A stretch of 55,992 bases of DNA from Flavobacteriales bacterium (lineage in GTDB: Bacteria; Bacteroidota; Bacteroidia; Flavobacteriales_D; Crocinitomicaceae). The notes below the pieces were generated by a model. The model had not been told where the DNA came from. It ran no database searches and was given only the letters and a program-made list of their open reading frames with translations. Of this stretch, positions 8,737-18,754 are shown one piece after another (position 1 is the first letter of the stretch; the number at the start of each line of letters is the position of its first letter). The position numbers and the translations under genes are program-made. The stretch is from positions 1 to 55,992 of the forward strand of contig CANHHA010000017.1 in the NCBI GenBank assembly GCA_947460825.1. The letters run 5' to 3'.

Positions 8737-10059
8737 ATGAATCAAGAGCAACTATTTTCCATCGCAGAGGGCTTAACTGTAGTGCTGTGGATACTGATTT
8801 TGTTCTGGATCGGAAGATTGATACGCAATCGATATTACCATGAGAGTATTCAACGATATTTTTATGCGGGATGGGGGTTTAAAATATTCTTTGCCCTGAT
8901 TTTTGCCTTAATCTATTTGTTCATTCTTGGAGGCGGGGACATCAATGCCTATTGGGACAGTGCTACCGCATTGAATAAGTTGTTTTTAAATAATCCTACG
9001 GGCTATGTTCAGGAATTGGTACATACTGACCGACTTCTTGGCGTTACCTACCGTTTTAATCAAGGTACGGGATATCCTCCTGGTTGGATTTGGCGTGAAC
9101 CGGAGGCATGGAATGCAGCAAAGATCTTGTCAGTTTTTTCTATTCTTACCTTCAACAGCTTCTGGGCAACAACGCTTGTAGTGGCGTCTATTGTTTTTTT
9201 TAGTTCTTGGTTGTTGGTTTATCGTATAATTATCCATGAGAATTTAAACCTAAAGGCCGTACTCTTTGCATTTTTATTTTTTCCCTCCGTAACGTTTTGG
9301 TGTTCGGGGATTAGTAAGGACAGTCAGGTGTATACGCTTTCCTTACTGTTAATGTATCAGTTGTTCCGTTGGTTAAAATGGGATCCAAAGCGAACGGTTT
9401 TTCGTTTACTTCTTATGGTCGTAGTAGGCACCTTGCTGTACAGCCTAAGACAGTTTGTCGCCCTGGCCATCATTGCTCCGTTTTTCTTAGCAATAGCCGC
9501 TCGTTATTCAAATCGGTGGTCGAAGCGCCCAATTATTTTATTTCTTTTTCGAGGGTTTATATATGTATCGTTGGTGCTTGTTTTTTTTGTGATCGCAAAT
9601 TTAGATCGAACCCAAGTACTGATTCAAGAAGCACAAATTACCCAGGCCGATTTTAGTGATAACCCAATTTATACGGGGGCCAAATATGAAATCACCCCAT
9701 CCGACGGATCAATTTCGGGCTTGGTAACTTCCCTCCCTCAAGCCGTGTTTATTGCCCTTTATCGCCCATTTATTACAGAAAACATAGGACTGAATTTCAT
9801 TGTGAACGGACTTGAAAGTGTTGCCCTTCTCTTGTTTACAGGGTTGTTTTTTTTTAATCGATATCTGTTAAAGAACCTTCGTTTTATGTTTAAAAGTGAA
9901 TTCGCTATTTACATGCTTACCTTTGTATTGTTAACCGCATTTATGGCTGGATATACCTCTATACTTTTTGGTGTTTTGGTTCGGATTCGAGCCCTGGCAT
10001 TGCCTTTTTTCTTTTTGCTTCTATCGCTTAGAGCACCTCAAATAACGAGCCCAACCTGA
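8737..10059 (+). CDS. Polytopic membrane protein, possible GT-C-like or polymer-handling protein
   Basis: 440 aa with roughly ten hydrophobic segments. I do not recognise a named family with confidence. The first periplasmic loop carries GGGDINAYWDSATALNKLF; an acidic pair in the first external loop is common in GT-C glycosyltransferases, but this is only suggestive. The stop TGA shares its A with the ATG of the asparagine synthase gene (TGATG at 10057-10061), so the two are translationally coupled. That pairing resembles exopolysaccharide or glycan loci, where AsnB-like enzymes modify sugars or peptides. It could also be an O-antigen polymerase-like protein. Confidence 0.65.
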   Translation: MNQEQLFSIAEGLTVVLWILILFWIGRLIRNRYYHESIQRYFYAGWGFKIFFALIFALIYLFILGGGDINAYWDSATALNKLFLNNPTGYVQELVHTDRLLGVTYRFNQGTGYPPGWIWREPEAWNAAKILSVFSILTFNSFWATTLVVASIVFFSSWLLVYRIIIHENLNLKAVLFAFLFFPSVTFWCSGISKDSQVYTLSLLLMYQLFRWLKWDPKRTVFRLLLMVVVGTLLYSLRQFVALAIIAPFFLAIAARYSNRWSKRPIILFLFRGFIYVSLVLVFFVIANLDRTQVLIQEAQITQADFSDNPIYTGAKYEITPSDGSISGLVTSLPQAVFIALYRPFITENIGLNFIVNGLESVALLLFTGLFFFNRYLLKNLRFMFKSEFAIYMLTFVLLTAFMAGYTSILFGVLVRIRALALPFFFLLLSLRAPQITSPT

Positions 10060-11915
10060 TGTGTGGAATCGCCGGATTTATTGATTTAAGCAAGCGCACC
10101 TCTACCGATGTGCTGCTTGGTATGCGAGACTCTTTGATGCATCGAGGACCCGACGCAGGAGGGGAGTATTTTTATGATTCCCAAATGTTTTCTTTAGGCT
10201 TAGCCCATAGGAGGCTTTCCATTATCGACACCACTGATTTTGCGAATCAGCCCATGCATTATGAGGAGCTTTCCATGGTGTTTAATGGCGAACTCTATAA
10301 TTACCAAGAAATTAGAGAGACATTGGTTAAGGCCGGTTATTCATTTCGAACGCAATCCGACAGTGAAGTGGTGCTCCTGGCATTTCACAAGTGGAATAGT
10401 AAGGCCCTTAATTTATTCAAAGGCATGTTCTCGCTCATTCTTTTTAATCGAGTAGAACAAAGCTTGTATCTAATTCGTGATCGCTTTGGGGTTAAGCCCT
10501 TGTACTATTATCGTAATCATCAATTGTTGCTGTTTGGAAGCGAATTAAAACCATTTCACACCCATCCTCAATTTAAAAAATCGCTCGATGTAAATAGTAT
10601 TTGGTATTTTTTTCAGTACGGCAACATCCCTTCGCCCCATTCCATTTTTAAGGATACCTACAAAGTAGAACCTGGAACTATGGTGCGTATTGATTGCAAT
10701 ACCCTTCGTCTTGAAAAAAAAGTGTTTTGGAGTCCCACGGCCTATTTTCAAAAGGAGCCCCTCTCCATTTCTTTTGATGCCGCTAAAACCAGGACCCGCG
10801 AATTGCTGTCTGATGCCATTAATTTACGTATGGTGTCAGATGTTCCTGTGGGTTTATTTCTATCGGGGGGCTATGACTCAGCCACTACTGCAGCGCTTTT
10901 AACGCAATCCCACAAGGAACTTAAAACCTTTACGGTGGCGGTTCCTGAGGCCGGCTTAAACGAAGGCCCAAAAGCAAAAAAAATTGCCGATTACTTAGGA
11001 ACTACACACACAGAAATCACCTGTGATTTACATGAAGCATTGCAGGTAATTCCAATGCTACCAACGATCTATGACGAACCCTTCGCAGATAGCAGTGCCA
11101 TCCCAACATATCTTGTATCAAAACATGCGGCCAATTCGGTAAAGGTAGCCTTGAGTGCCGATGGTGGGGACGAGTTATTCGCAGGCTACAACAGACACCT
11201 CTATTATTCGCGTATTCCCAATGCGGTTCACTACCTCCCGAGTGTTCTTGGATCAAGCGTGGCTAAGGCAATCGGGTTTAGTGGCCTATCCGGATTGAAA
11301 GCGCAACGTATTCAAAAATTCGCCCGCCTACTGAGCGATTTTTCAGTAGAATCATACATGCATGCCATGACCTCCTCCATGTCAAATGACCAATTAAATA
11401 AGCTTATTAACCAACGAAACATACCAGAAAAGCTGCCCTTCTACGAAGGAAGATCGCCTCTGGCAACCATGTTACTTAACGACAGCATAAACTATCTTCC
11501 GAATGACATTCTGCATAAGGTGGATCGTGCTACTATGGCCGTAGGATTGGAGGGTAGAGAACCATTTTTAGACCATGAATTATTTGAGTTCCTGGCGCAA
11601 GTACCTGATCACTATAAATGTGATGGGAAAGACACAAAAATTCTGTTGAAACATATTGCACACGATATACTTCCTCCTGCCTTAATGCAAGGACCTAAAA
11701 AAGGATTCGCCATCCCGATTGCCGCATGGATGAGGGAATATTTGAACTCTGAACTGTTGGATTTCATCGAACCAAAGTTTATTAAAGAGCAAGGGATTTT
11801 TAAGGGACCTGAATTGGAGCGCGAAGTACGGTCATTTATTAATGGAAATGATTCGAACAGCTTGTTTATATGGTATTATTTTAGTTTTCAATCATGGTAC
11901 AACCAATGGATGTAA
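10059..11915 (+). CDS. asnB: Glutamine-hydrolysing asparagine synthase (AsnB family)
   Basis: 618 aa. It moves amide nitrogen from glutamine to aspartate, or to another carboxylate in glycan-modifying paralogues, with ATP. The N-terminal glutaminase domain starts directly with the nucleophile Cys2 (MCGIAGF), followed by HRGPDAGGEY and AHRRLSIID. The C-terminal synthetase carries the PP-loop VGLFLSGGYDSATTAALL and ALSADGGDELFAGYNRH, then DILHKVDRATMAVGLEGREPF. All expected regions are present. The start overlaps the upstream membrane gene by one base, and the stop overlaps menC by 22 bp. The coupling to a membrane protein suggests a cell-envelope role as an alternative to free asparagine synthesis. 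Confidence 0.92.
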   Translation: MCGIAGFIDLSKRTSTDVLLGMRDSLMHRGPDAGGEYFYDSQMFSLGLAHRRLSIIDTTDFANQPMHYEELSMVFNGELYNYQEIRETLVKAGYSFRTQSDSEVVLLAFHKWNSKALNLFKGMFSLILFNRVEQSLYLIRDRFGVKPLYYYRNHQLLLFGSELKPFHTHPQFKKSLDVNSIWYFFQYGNIPSPHSIFKDTYKVEPGTMVRIDCNTLRLEKKVFWSPTAYFQKEPLSISFDAAKTRTRELLSDAINLRMVSDVPVGLFLSGGYDSATTAALLTQSHKELKTFTVAVPEAGLNEGPKAKKIADYLGTTHTEITCDLHEALQVIPMLPTIYDEPFADSSAIPTYLVSKHAANSVKVALSADGGDELFAGYNRHLYYSRIPNAVHYLPSVLGSSVAKAIGFSGLSGLKAQRIQKFARLLSDFSVESYMHAMTSSMSNDQLNKLINQRNIPEKLPFYEGRSPLATMLLNDSINYLPNDILHKVDRATMAVGLEGREPFLDHELFEFLAQVPDHYKCDGKDTKILLKHIAHDILPPALMQGPKKGFAIPIAAWMREYLNSELLDFIEPKFIKEQGIFKGPELEREVRSFINGNDSNSLFIWYYFSFQSWYNQWM

Positions 11916-12976
11916 GCCCGATTTTCACAGTCCAAAAGCATGAATTAGTGTTTAATTTTCCCGCAGGAACAAGTAGGGGAGTGCTTTCTACAAAGAAACT
12001 ATGGCTTATTACCCTAAGCGCTGACGGGAGGCAAGGAATTGGAGAATGCAGCATCATTGAAGGCCTTTCTCCTGATTACATGAATGATGCGCAGTATGAA
12101 AAGCAGTTATCCGATGTTATACTTCGCTTGAACCAATGTTCAATTCCACGGGATCACTTGCTGTGCACCTTGGATGAGTTCTTACCCGAATTAAGCTATT
12201 TTCCTTCGATACGTTTCGGTTTAGAATGCGCCCTTCGTGCCTGGTTATCTCCTGTTCCTGGACTCTTATTCGATAATTCCTTTGCCAGGGGAGAACGCGC
12301 TATACCAATCAATGGGTTAATTTGGATGGGCTCTCCGGAATGGATGCAAGATCAGGTAGAGAAAAAAATAAAGGAAGGGTATTCCGTATTGAAATTTAAA
12401 ATTGGCGCGATTGATTGGGAGCAAGAACACAACATAATTCAAGAGGTGCGTAAACATTTTGGTCCTGAAAAACTTACGATACGCGTAGACGCAAACGGTG
12501 GATTTACGCAATCTAATGTTCGACATATCCTGAATCAACTCAGCGACTTAAGTGTACATTCGATTGAACAACCTGTAGCAGTTAACGAGATTGATTTATT
12601 AGCAGCATTGTGCAAGGAGGCCATTGTGCCAATAGCCTTAGATGAATCCCTGATTCCATGCTATGCACTGGCTGAAAAAGTGGCCTTGCTCGATCGCGTT
12701 AGCCCTCAATTTATCATTTTAAAGCCCAGCTTGCACGGAGGAATCTCGGGAGTTCAAACTTGGATAGAATTAGCCACCGCACGCGGAATCGGTTGGTGGA
12801 TGACCTCTGCCTTGGAGTCTAACATCGGCCTAACTGCAGTTGCTCAGTTTGCCGCGGAATACCCACTCACCCTTCCCCAGGGATTAGGCACCGGTGGCTT
12901 ATTTGCAACAAATTTCAAGTGTGGGTTATCCCTATCTCAGGATCAGCTTACACATCATTTGCCCGAACACGGATGA
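11894..12976 (+). CDS. menC: o-succinylbenzoate synthase (enolase superfamily)
   Basis: 360 aa. It dehydrates SHCHC to o-succinylbenzoate in menaquinone synthesis. The enolase-superfamily barrel has Lys167-x-Lys169 (LKFKIG), metal ligands Asp199 (RVDANGGF), Glu225 (IEQP) and Asp250 (ALDESL), and base Lys277 (ILKPSLHGG). The C-terminal TSALESNIGLTAVAQFAAEY and LPQGLGTGGLF are characteristic of Bacteroidota MenC. A dipeptide epimerase is the main alternative and is less likely given these last motifs. The start overlaps asnB by 22 bp. The end overlaps the convergent transglycosylase gene by 22 bp. No other men gene lies in the window. Confidence 0.87.
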   Translation: MVQPMDVSPIFTVQKHELVFNFPAGTSRGVLSTKKLWLITLSADGRQGIGECSIIEGLSPDYMNDAQYEKQLSDVILRLNQCSIPRDHLLCTLDEFLPELSYFPSIRFGLECALRAWLSPVPGLLFDNSFARGERAIPINGLIWMGSPEWMQDQVEKKIKEGYSVLKFKIGAIDWEQEHNIIQEVRKHFGPEKLTIRVDANGGFTQSNVRHILNQLSDLSVHSIEQPVAVNEIDLLAALCKEAIVPIALDESLIPCYALAEKVALLDRVSPQFIILKPSLHGGISGVQTWIELATARGIGWWMTSALESNIGLTAVAQFAAEYPLTLPQGLGTGGLFATNFKCGLSLSQDQLTHHLPEHG

Positions 12977-13899
12977 AGCTCGTCGCATTGGGAATAGACA
13001 TAATCATGCAGTAACCATTGTGCAGCGATCGCCAATTGACTGTAGTTCTGTGAATTGTTCCCAAAACCTCCCGCTGAGGTCACCCACATTTGTTGGATGA
13101 GGTCCATGCTGCCCTTCGACGGATTAATTTTATTGACTACCGCGGCTACATTTCCTGCCCCCGCATGATATACGTGCATTACAAGTAACCTAAACCATAA
13201 CTCACTTTCTGCATAACTCAATCCATGTGCAGTTAAAATTCTTCGAGCAGATGGAATGCATGAGGTTTTAATGAGTTGTGATGAAGCGTAAGCACTTCTC
13301 GAGAAATCAGCGCGTTCGTCCGTGTTTCCATTTACCGTGAGTCCGTATCGCTGAGCAACCGAAGGCATGAGTTGAAATGGTCCATAAGCACCACTAATTG
13401 ATTTTTTTAATTGTGCGGGACTTTCAATCAAAAGGATGGCTTGTGCATACCATGGATCTACTTGGTTGTTTTCAAATGCCGCGATTCCGCTGCCAAGTGA
13501 AGGAAATACTTCATGGAAGCGGTAAAAATCATTTTTCCCCGTTGTAACATACAGCTCCTCCGTAGAATCTAATCCAAAAGTTTTGCGTAATGATGCTTTG
13601 TATTGCGCTTTTTCAGTTTCGGTTTTTGTTCGCCATTGCTTAAAGGCCATGGTTTCAAGCATCGTGCGATTTTTGGCAACATTAATAATGCAAGAATCAG
13701 GAGATAAGGTCATAATCCGTCTCCAAAATTTAGCTTGAGGCAATTCAACCCAACGGTCTTCAAACAAGTCGTCGGAACGCATCACGCGGTTCAAGGTGTT
13801 CTTGGTTTTAACCTCCAGCTGTTCATGTGTCCATGTTTGAGCCTGTATACAAAACGAAAAATTCAGTGAAATAAGAAGGAGAAATCGGAATAAATTCAT
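12955..13899 (-). CDS. Lytic transglycosylase, SLT domain protein
   Basis: 314 aa with signal peptide (FRFLLLISLNFSFCIQAQ). The SLT lysozyme-like fold is seen at about aa 145-280: catalytic Glu159 in ILLIESP, then SGAYGPFQLMPSVAQRYG (usual GLMQLMP), then VMHVYHAGAGNVAAVVNKI, which matches the A-Y-N/H-A-G region. It should cleave peptidoglycan glycan strands to anhydromuropeptides in the periplasm. The N-terminal 140 residues have no domain I recognise. The 3' end overlaps menC on the other strand. A weak -7-like TAATTTCA sits 5 nt before the ATG. Confidence 0.85.
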   Translation of the reverse strand: MNLFRFLLLISLNFSFCIQAQTWTHEQLEVKTKNTLNRVMRSDDLFEDRWVELPQAKFWRRIMTLSPDSCIINVAKNRTMLETMAFKQWRTKTETEKAQYKASLRKTFGLDSTEELYVTTGKNDFYRFHEVFPSLGSGIAAFENNQVDPWYAQAILLIESPAQLKKSISGAYGPFQLMPSVAQRYGLTVNGNTDERADFSRSAYASSQLIKTSCIPSARRILTAHGLSYAESELWFRLLVMHVYHAGAGNVAAVVNKINPSKGSMDLIQQMWVTSAGGFGNNSQNYSQLAIAAQWLLHDYVYSQCDELHPCSGK

Positions 13900-13975
13900 G
13901 GAGGTGAAATTAAGGAATAACTCGTTTGCTAACGCGTTAAGTGACCTCAGTTACAAACATCCTTTTTTAAATCCC

Positions 13976-13983
13976 TATATTTG
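13976..13983 (+). promoter_or_regulatory. -7 element TATATTTG of yidD
   Basis: Exact TAnnTTTG match. It covers the TTG at 13981 that could otherwise be read as the start of yidD, so the true start is the ATG at 13993, with a leader of about 5 nt. Confidence 0.55.
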
Positions 13984-13992
13984 AGCGTGGAA

Positions 13993-14238
13993 ATGTTAAA
14001 GAAAATCCTGGGGTTTCCCTTCATTTTTTTAGTCCGAATTTATCAGTGGGTTATTTCGCCATTGCTCCCCCCAAGTTGTAGATATACACCGACATGTTCT
14101 TCCTATATGATTGAAGCTATTCAAGTTTGGGGTCCTGTTAAAGGCATTTGGTTAGGTACTAAGCGAATTTCACGCTGTCATCCAAGGGGAGGACACGGGT
14201 ATGATCCGGTGCCGAAGAAAACGCCTCCTCTCGAATAA
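13993..14238 (+). CDS. yidD: Membrane protein insertion efficiency factor YidD
   Basis: 81 aa. YidD aids the YidC insertase at the inner membrane, probably as an amphipathic peripheral protein. Diagnostic residues are present: [43 protein letters not shown] motif (here [20 protein letters not shown]). A TTG start at 13981 overlaps the -7 element, so the ATG at 13993 is chosen. The last 80 bp overlap the 3' end of the convergent helicase gene; both reading frames look genuine in this stretch. No rnpA, rpmH or yidC is adjacent, unlike the layout in many bacteria. Confidence 0.93.
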   Translation: MLKKILGFPFIFLVRIYQWVISPLLPPSCRYTPTCSSYMIEAIQVWGPVKGIWLGTKRISRCHPRGGHGYDPVPKKTPPLE

Positions 14239-17200
14239 CCCAACCTCTAGCGCTTAAGATTGATTCATAAGTGATTAGATCGAATACGTTGGAAGATAAA
14301 TCAATCCAGCGTTGAATTCGAATTTCGCGTCCATCCATCTGATGGTCCACCACATGAGGGATTCGTAAGGAATCGGAGGCTGTTTTGGTGCTTTCAACAT
14401 AAGAAAACCACTGCTTTAAGACATGGATTGTAGGGTTTTCACTCATTGGGAAATCCTCAGCACATACCGAATGAATAAAATGGATTTTACGCTTTGCCCT
14501 ACTGAATAAGACGTTCAGTCGTTTATCGCCACCTTCTTGAGTTAAGGGGCCAAACCGTAAATCAAATCTTCCATCTTCATTGTACCCGTAGCCAAATGAT
14601 ATGATGATTTCATCACATTCATCCCCTTGAATTTGTTCTGCAGTTTTCAAAAATAGCGCATCTGATTCAAGAGCTACCTCCATCGCTAAGCGCTCCGCTG
14701 CGGTGCACAACGAAACAATGGCTTTAAGTTGCTTTTCTGAGAACGCTACTAATCCAATGCGGGTATCCTTCAAGCCTAATTTTTCAACCAATAGCTTTTT
14801 TGCCGCCTGCGCTTCAACTAAGTTTGTACCATCTTTGTAATGATTACCGGGGAGATAGATAGATGTGATAGCTTGATAGTTTGGATAGCTTGGCAACACA
14901 ATGAGTTCATTGTTATAAAAATGTTGATTCGAAAATTGTATCAACTCCTCGTGTTGGCTTCGATAATGAAATTTTAATGGACTTTGCGGTAAATTGAATG
15001 ACGCTTGATCAAGTAGGGTGAGTGCATTGGAATTCCCACGCTGAAAAAAGGCTGAAGGCGCCATTTGCATCGAATCGCCGGCCACAATGAGTTGCTTTGA
15101 GCGATAAATCGTACCCAACGAATGAGACAATAACAACTGACTCGCCTCGTCAATAATTGCCACATCAAAACGGTTTTTAATCAAAGGTAAATCCATGGCG
15201 ATTTGCACGGGACTACTCAGCCAAATGGGCTTCAATAAAGAAATCCAATGTGCAGCTTCACTTTCCAATACGGTGCGTAAGGCAGGGAAATTTCTTTTTC
15301 GACTAAAAAGCTTTGAAAGGATTCGTTTTCCTATGATCAATTCATTTTTTAATACCTTCTCCCTTGCCGTTAATTTACCGCTAGGTGTCGCGATTAACCG
15401 ATGAAACGCATCAAAGGTGTTTTTGCGTTCTACCAACATCTGATGAACAATCCGTTCTTGTGTACTTTTTCTATTCGCCTTAATCCGTGCCAATTCATCT
15501 GCAATGGAAAGCGATAGAAATTCCTTCATTGCTGGAAATTGGGCAATGAATCGGTTCCAATCGGAAGTAATTATGGCCTCTTCATAGGCTTCAGAAGTTT
15601 CGAATTCAATCAGGGGTGCCGTGATGGAACCGGGGACTTGGTCCCATGCTTTTAAGTGAGGAATATAGCTATGGAAATTAGTTAAAAGATGACCTATATT
15701 TTCATAGACGGGTGCTTCAGAATTCCTTGCGAATTGTTGTTTAATTGCTAGTGCAATTCCTTGAATCATTGCATGATTTGTACAATAGAAACTTCGTTCT
15801 TGTTTAGAAAGTGCGTGGTATTGTTCATACAAGTTTCCATCAAACAAGGCATTAAAGGTTTTATAGGCTGTGATATCCGTCCTTACGTCCGTTAATCCAA
15901 GCGAAATTAATTCCATTTGAGCGTTTAAGCGGTCATCCAGTAAGGCATGGTATACCTCAGTTAGCTCAATTAATACCCCAATATCAGCCGTTGCATCAGT
16001 TAACCAGTTTCTTTTTAAACGATTTAGATGGATTTTCTTAAACAAACCACCTTTCGAAAGTTCTTTACGCAACCCACTTAACAAAACGATCGAGGGTAAT
16101 TTTTTCCACGAAGTAAGCGCATGCTCTTTCTGTTGAAGTTGTGGGTCAATTAGCTCCAATTTTTTAATCAATCGATTGATTTTACTTCGTTGCTTCATCC
16201 ACGGCAAACAGCGTTGAGCAGTGTCATTTGAAAACAAATGAACGGTCTGTGCCACCTGTGCCTGTTCAAGAATTTCACCATAGCTTAGGTGCTGCCATTG
16301 TAAATAGCTTAGCTCCGTTTGTATATTCTTGAGCGTTTTTAAACGTGTTTCAAAGGTGTGTTCTAAGTTCGAATTACGGTTGAGTATACCTAGCTTTTGC
16401 AGGACCGAATCAGGAATAGTTGAAAGTATAGGCTTATATGTTACCCATTCGGAATAACTCGGCATACCTGCATGAAATGCCACCTTTTTCTTTTCCTCAA
16501 TTCGCGTCGCCGTAATAAAGTCCTTTGGACTCATCTTACCAATCAATCCTTCCTTATGGTAGAGGTCCAGTTGACCCTGAAGCCAGTTCAAGCGAATGGT
16601 ACTTGAAACGTCTTGCTCCACGGAATCTATCGGTTTTTCTATCGCTTCCCAGCTTTTGGCCAGCGACTGAATACTGGTTTTTACTCCGTCCTGCGAGTTC
16701 CTCATCAGCATTAACTCTCCGAGTCCACAGTCTGTTAATTTCGAGGCAATCACTTCTAAGGCTTGACGTTTTTGAGAACATAGAAGCACCTGCTTTTTTT
16801 CTTCTAAAAACCGACCGATTAAATTTCCGATTACTTGAGATTTTCCGGTCCCTGGGGGACCTTGAATAACCAAGTGTTGCAACTCAGCCCGATTTATAGC
16901 TTGAGACTGGGTGTGGTCTGCCTCGAAAAGTAATGGAGACAGGGATTTATAGGGGGGTTCTTCCACGCGTTGAGCACCTTGATATAGAAAATCGAAATGA
17001 CTTAAATCGGTTTCCTTTTTTAACTCAATAACTTCCTTCAATAGACTGTGTCGATACGGATGGAAATTCCCAATGTACTGAATGCTTGGTTCCAAATCAT
17101 ATCCTTTGGATGTCAACAGCTCACATAGTTCCTTTTTTTCAAGGGGTGTAAATTCCGTTTCTTCAAAGGAAAGGACATGCAATAAATAGGGGTTTATGAT

Positions 17201-17539
17201 CCATTCATCCGCCGTGATATTCCAAGAAACTTGATTTAACACGGGGTTGATTTTCGGATTCAATAAATGAATGAAAATTGGAATTTGTTGCTCCTGCTCT
17301 GCTTCCTTCAAGAATAGGATACCTTCAGATAAACATAAGGAAAATACACCTTCTTCTCGTTCTTTTTGATGCGCAGCGTTGATGAGTTTTGATGCTTCAG
17401 GCCTCAGTTCTTCCGTTTCTTTTTCAAAAGGCAGTACATGTTTCGCTTGAATATTCACCAATAAATCATTCGAATTAAACTGTGACAGGTCCAGTTCAAA
17501 TTGATTTAATTCCGATAAAATGATGGATTTATCATTCAT
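14159..17539 (-). CDS. Large SF1 (UPF1/DNA2-like) helicase or AAA ATPase
   Basis: 1126 aa from the ATG at 17539; an earlier in-frame ATG at 17557 lies upstream of a -7 element. Walker A is [11 protein letters not shown] at about aa 223-232. Motif Ia-like [13 protein letters not shown] follows. The DEAD-type motif II is [10 protein letters not shown] at about aa 795, followed by motif [13 protein letters not shown]. Motif VI is [14 protein letters not shown], and [10 protein letters not shown] is motif IV-like. About 560 residues separate motifs I and II, far more than in a minimal SF1 core, and look helical. After motif VI about 70 residues remain without a recognisable nuclease domain. RNA or DNA unwinding is inferred; the substrate is unknown. 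Related proteins occur in antiviral systems, but nothing next to it supports that. Confidence 0.82.
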   Translation of the reverse strand: MNDKSIILSELNQFELDLSQFNSNDLLVNIQAKHVLPFEKETEELRPEASKLINAAHQKEREEGVFSLCLSEGILFLKEAEQEQQIPIFIHLLNPKINPVLNQVSWNITADEWIINPYLLHVLSFEETEFTPLEKKELCELLTSKGYDLEPSIQYIGNFHPYRHSLLKEVIELKKETDLSHFDFLYQGAQRVEEPPYKSLSPLLFEADHTQSQAINRAELQHLVIQGPPGTGKSQVIGNLIGRFLEEKKQVLLCSQKRQALEVIASKLTDCGLGELMLMRNSQDGVKTSIQSLAKSWEAIEKPIDSVEQDVSSTIRLNWLQGQLDLYHKEGLIGKMSPKDFITATRIEEKKKVAFHAGMPSYSEWVTYKPILSTIPDSVLQKLGILNRNSNLEHTFETRLKTLKNIQTELSYLQWQHLSYGEILEQAQVAQTVHLFSNDTAQRCLPWMKQRSKINRLIKKLELIDPQLQQKEHALTSWKKLPSIVLLSGLRKELSKGGLFKKIHLNRLKRNWLTDATADIGVLIELTEVYHALLDDRLNAQMELISLGLTDVRTDITAYKTFNALFDGNLYEQYHALSKQERSFYCTNHAMIQGIALAIKQQFARNSEAPVYENIGHLLTNFHSYIPHLKAWDQVPGSITAPLIEFETSEAYEEAIITSDWNRFIAQFPAMKEFLSLSIADELARIKANRKSTQERIVHQMLVERKNTFDAFHRLIATPSGKLTAREKVLKNELIIGKRILSKLFSRKRNFPALRTVLESEAAHWISLLKPIWLSSPVQIAMDLPLIKNRFDVAIIDEASQLLLSHSLGTIYRSKQLIVAGDSMQMAPSAFFQRGNSNALTLLDQASFNLPQSPLKFHYRSQHEELIQFSNQHFYNNELIVLPSYPNYQAITSIYLPGNHYKDGTNLVEAQAAKKLLVEKLGLKDTRIGLVAFSEKQLKAIVSLCTAAERLAMEVALESDALFLKTAEQIQGDECDEIIISFGYGYNEDGRFDLRFGPLTQEGGDKRLNVLFSRAKRKIHFIHSVCAEDFPMSENPTIHVLKQWFSYVESTKTASDSLRIPHVVDHQMDGREIRIQRWIDLSSNVFDLITYESILSARGWVIREEAFSSAPDHTRVLPLDDSVKFA

Positions 17540-17543
17540 GCAA

Positions 17544-17574
17544 TAAAAGTAAGGCAATTTATTTTGTTAGTCAA
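17544..17574 (-). promoter_or_regulatory. Promoter of the helicase gene: TTG-N20-TACTTTTA
   Basis: On the minus strand TTG (17574-17572) and TACTTTTA (17551-17544) are separated by 20 nt, the usual Bacteroidota -33/-7 spacing. The -7 element ends 4 nt before the ATG at 17539. Confidence 0.5.
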
Positions 17575-17581
17575 TTTCATG

Positions 17582-17589
17582 TACCTTTA
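17582..17589 (+). promoter_or_regulatory. -7 element TACCTTTA
   Basis: TAnnTTTA variant 18 nt before the ATG at 17608. It lies back to back with the helicase promoter in a 68-bp divergent intergenic region. Confidence 0.4.
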
Positions 17590-17607
17590 TCCTTTAATCT
17601 ACGAATA

Positions 17608-18687
17608 ATGAAGGCTTTATTATCAGTTATTTTTCTAAGTTTTTTTGTTGGGATTTCTGCACAAATCACCCTCACTGTAGCAGATTTTGCAAATTCCGGT
17701 GATACCGTCCGCATCTCTCAAGCAGCAGGAACGGGCTTGGATTTTGCCTCAACTGGCTCGAATTTTACATGGGATTTTAGTTCCCTATCTGCAACCAGTC
17801 AATACCTAAAGGAGTTTAATCCCATTGGTTTTGCTTCATTATTGGTGTTTGGAACTTATGGACCCGTTGCCCCAACAAATTATCGAGCGAGTTACTTTAA
17901 TCCAACGAACGATTTACCACTGGATCAATTGTCTCAATTTTTACCTGTTTCTCTGAGTAATTTGAATCAGTATACCAAGCGAATGACAGACTCCATTACG
18001 TCACTTGGCTATTCTATAAGCGTGAACGGACAAGGGGTTCCATTCAAATCGGATACCATTGAAACACGCTATAAATTACCCTTGAATTACAATGATTCTC
18101 ATTATTCCAGAGGCTACACCTACATCGACCTTAATCCGGTAATCGATTTTAGAATCAAACAATACCGTCAACGAACCACCAATGTGGATGGTTGGGGAAC
18201 AGTTACCACGCCGAAAGGCACTTTTCAAGCCTTGCGCGTGCGACATGACATTGCCGAAATTGATTCCGTATATCAAACATTTTTTGGTGCCGGGCAGTGG
18301 TTTGGAACACCACCCATCCAACGCACCGAATATGAGTGGTTTGCTAATGGTGAAAAAGAATGGGTGCTGAAGGCTACCGAGACCAATGGTACGGTTAATC
18401 AAGTAGAATATCAAGAGGATTACTTGGGCTTAGATGCTTCCTTGATTGAATCAACCCTTGATGCATCTATTGGACCTAACCCGACTTCAGGAGGGGTGGA
18501 AATTCAATCGAATGCCCTCTTAAGTTCTGTCGTGGTCGTGGATGCCATGGGAAGGCAAGTATTGAACTTACATGGTATCCAAGCTTTTTCGCTGAACTTG
18601 AATTTAGAAAACCTCGGTCAAGGGGTTTACCGTTTGGTGCTTCACAGCAGCCAATCCTCCCAAGAATTTCAATTAGTTAAATGGTAA
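17608..18687 (+). CDS. T9SS type A sorting-domain protein of unknown function
   Basis: 359 aa. Signal peptide MKALLSVIFLSFFVGISAQ. The central beta-rich region (aa 20-275) has no family that I recognise; YEWFANGEKEWVLKATETNG near aa 245 is typical of secreted Bacteroidota proteins. The last ~75 residues form a type A CTD: IGPNPTSGGVEI, VVDAMGRQVLNL, ENLGQGVYRLVLHSS, ending QLVKW. It should be secreted through the outer membrane by T9SS and attached to the surface or released. No enzymatic motif is visible. Confidence 0.85.
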   Translation: MKALLSVIFLSFFVGISAQITLTVADFANSGDTVRISQAAGTGLDFASTGSNFTWDFSSLSATSQYLKEFNPIGFASLLVFGTYGPVAPTNYRASYFNPTNDLPLDQLSQFLPVSLSNLNQYTKRMTDSITSLGYSISVNGQGVPFKSDTIETRYKLPLNYNDSHYSRGYTYIDLNPVIDFRIKQYRQRTTNVDGWGTVTTPKGTFQALRVRHDIAEIDSVYQTFFGAGQWFGTPPIQRTEYEWFANGEKEWVLKATETNGTVNQVEYQEDYLGLDASLIESTLDASIGPNPTSGGVEIQSNALLSSVVVVDAMGRQVLNLHGIQAFSLNLNLENLGQGVYRLVLHSSQSSQEFQLVKW

Positions 18688-18736
18688 TCTTCAGGCGAGT
18701 TTAGCTTTTTTCATCATATATGATTATTTTCGTAAA

Positions 18737-18744
18737 TAACTTTA
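18737..18744 (+). promoter_or_regulatory. -7 element TAACTTTA
   Basis: TAnnTTTA variant 10 nt before the ATG of the DUF4116 repeat gene. Confidence 0.35.
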
Positions 18745-18754
18745 TTATGTACTT

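Noticed and set aside
13000..13050. Possible insertion sequence end at a GC-rich patch beside the menC stop
   Set aside because: There is no inverted repeat pair, no target duplication and no transposase; the region is coding for the transglycosylase.
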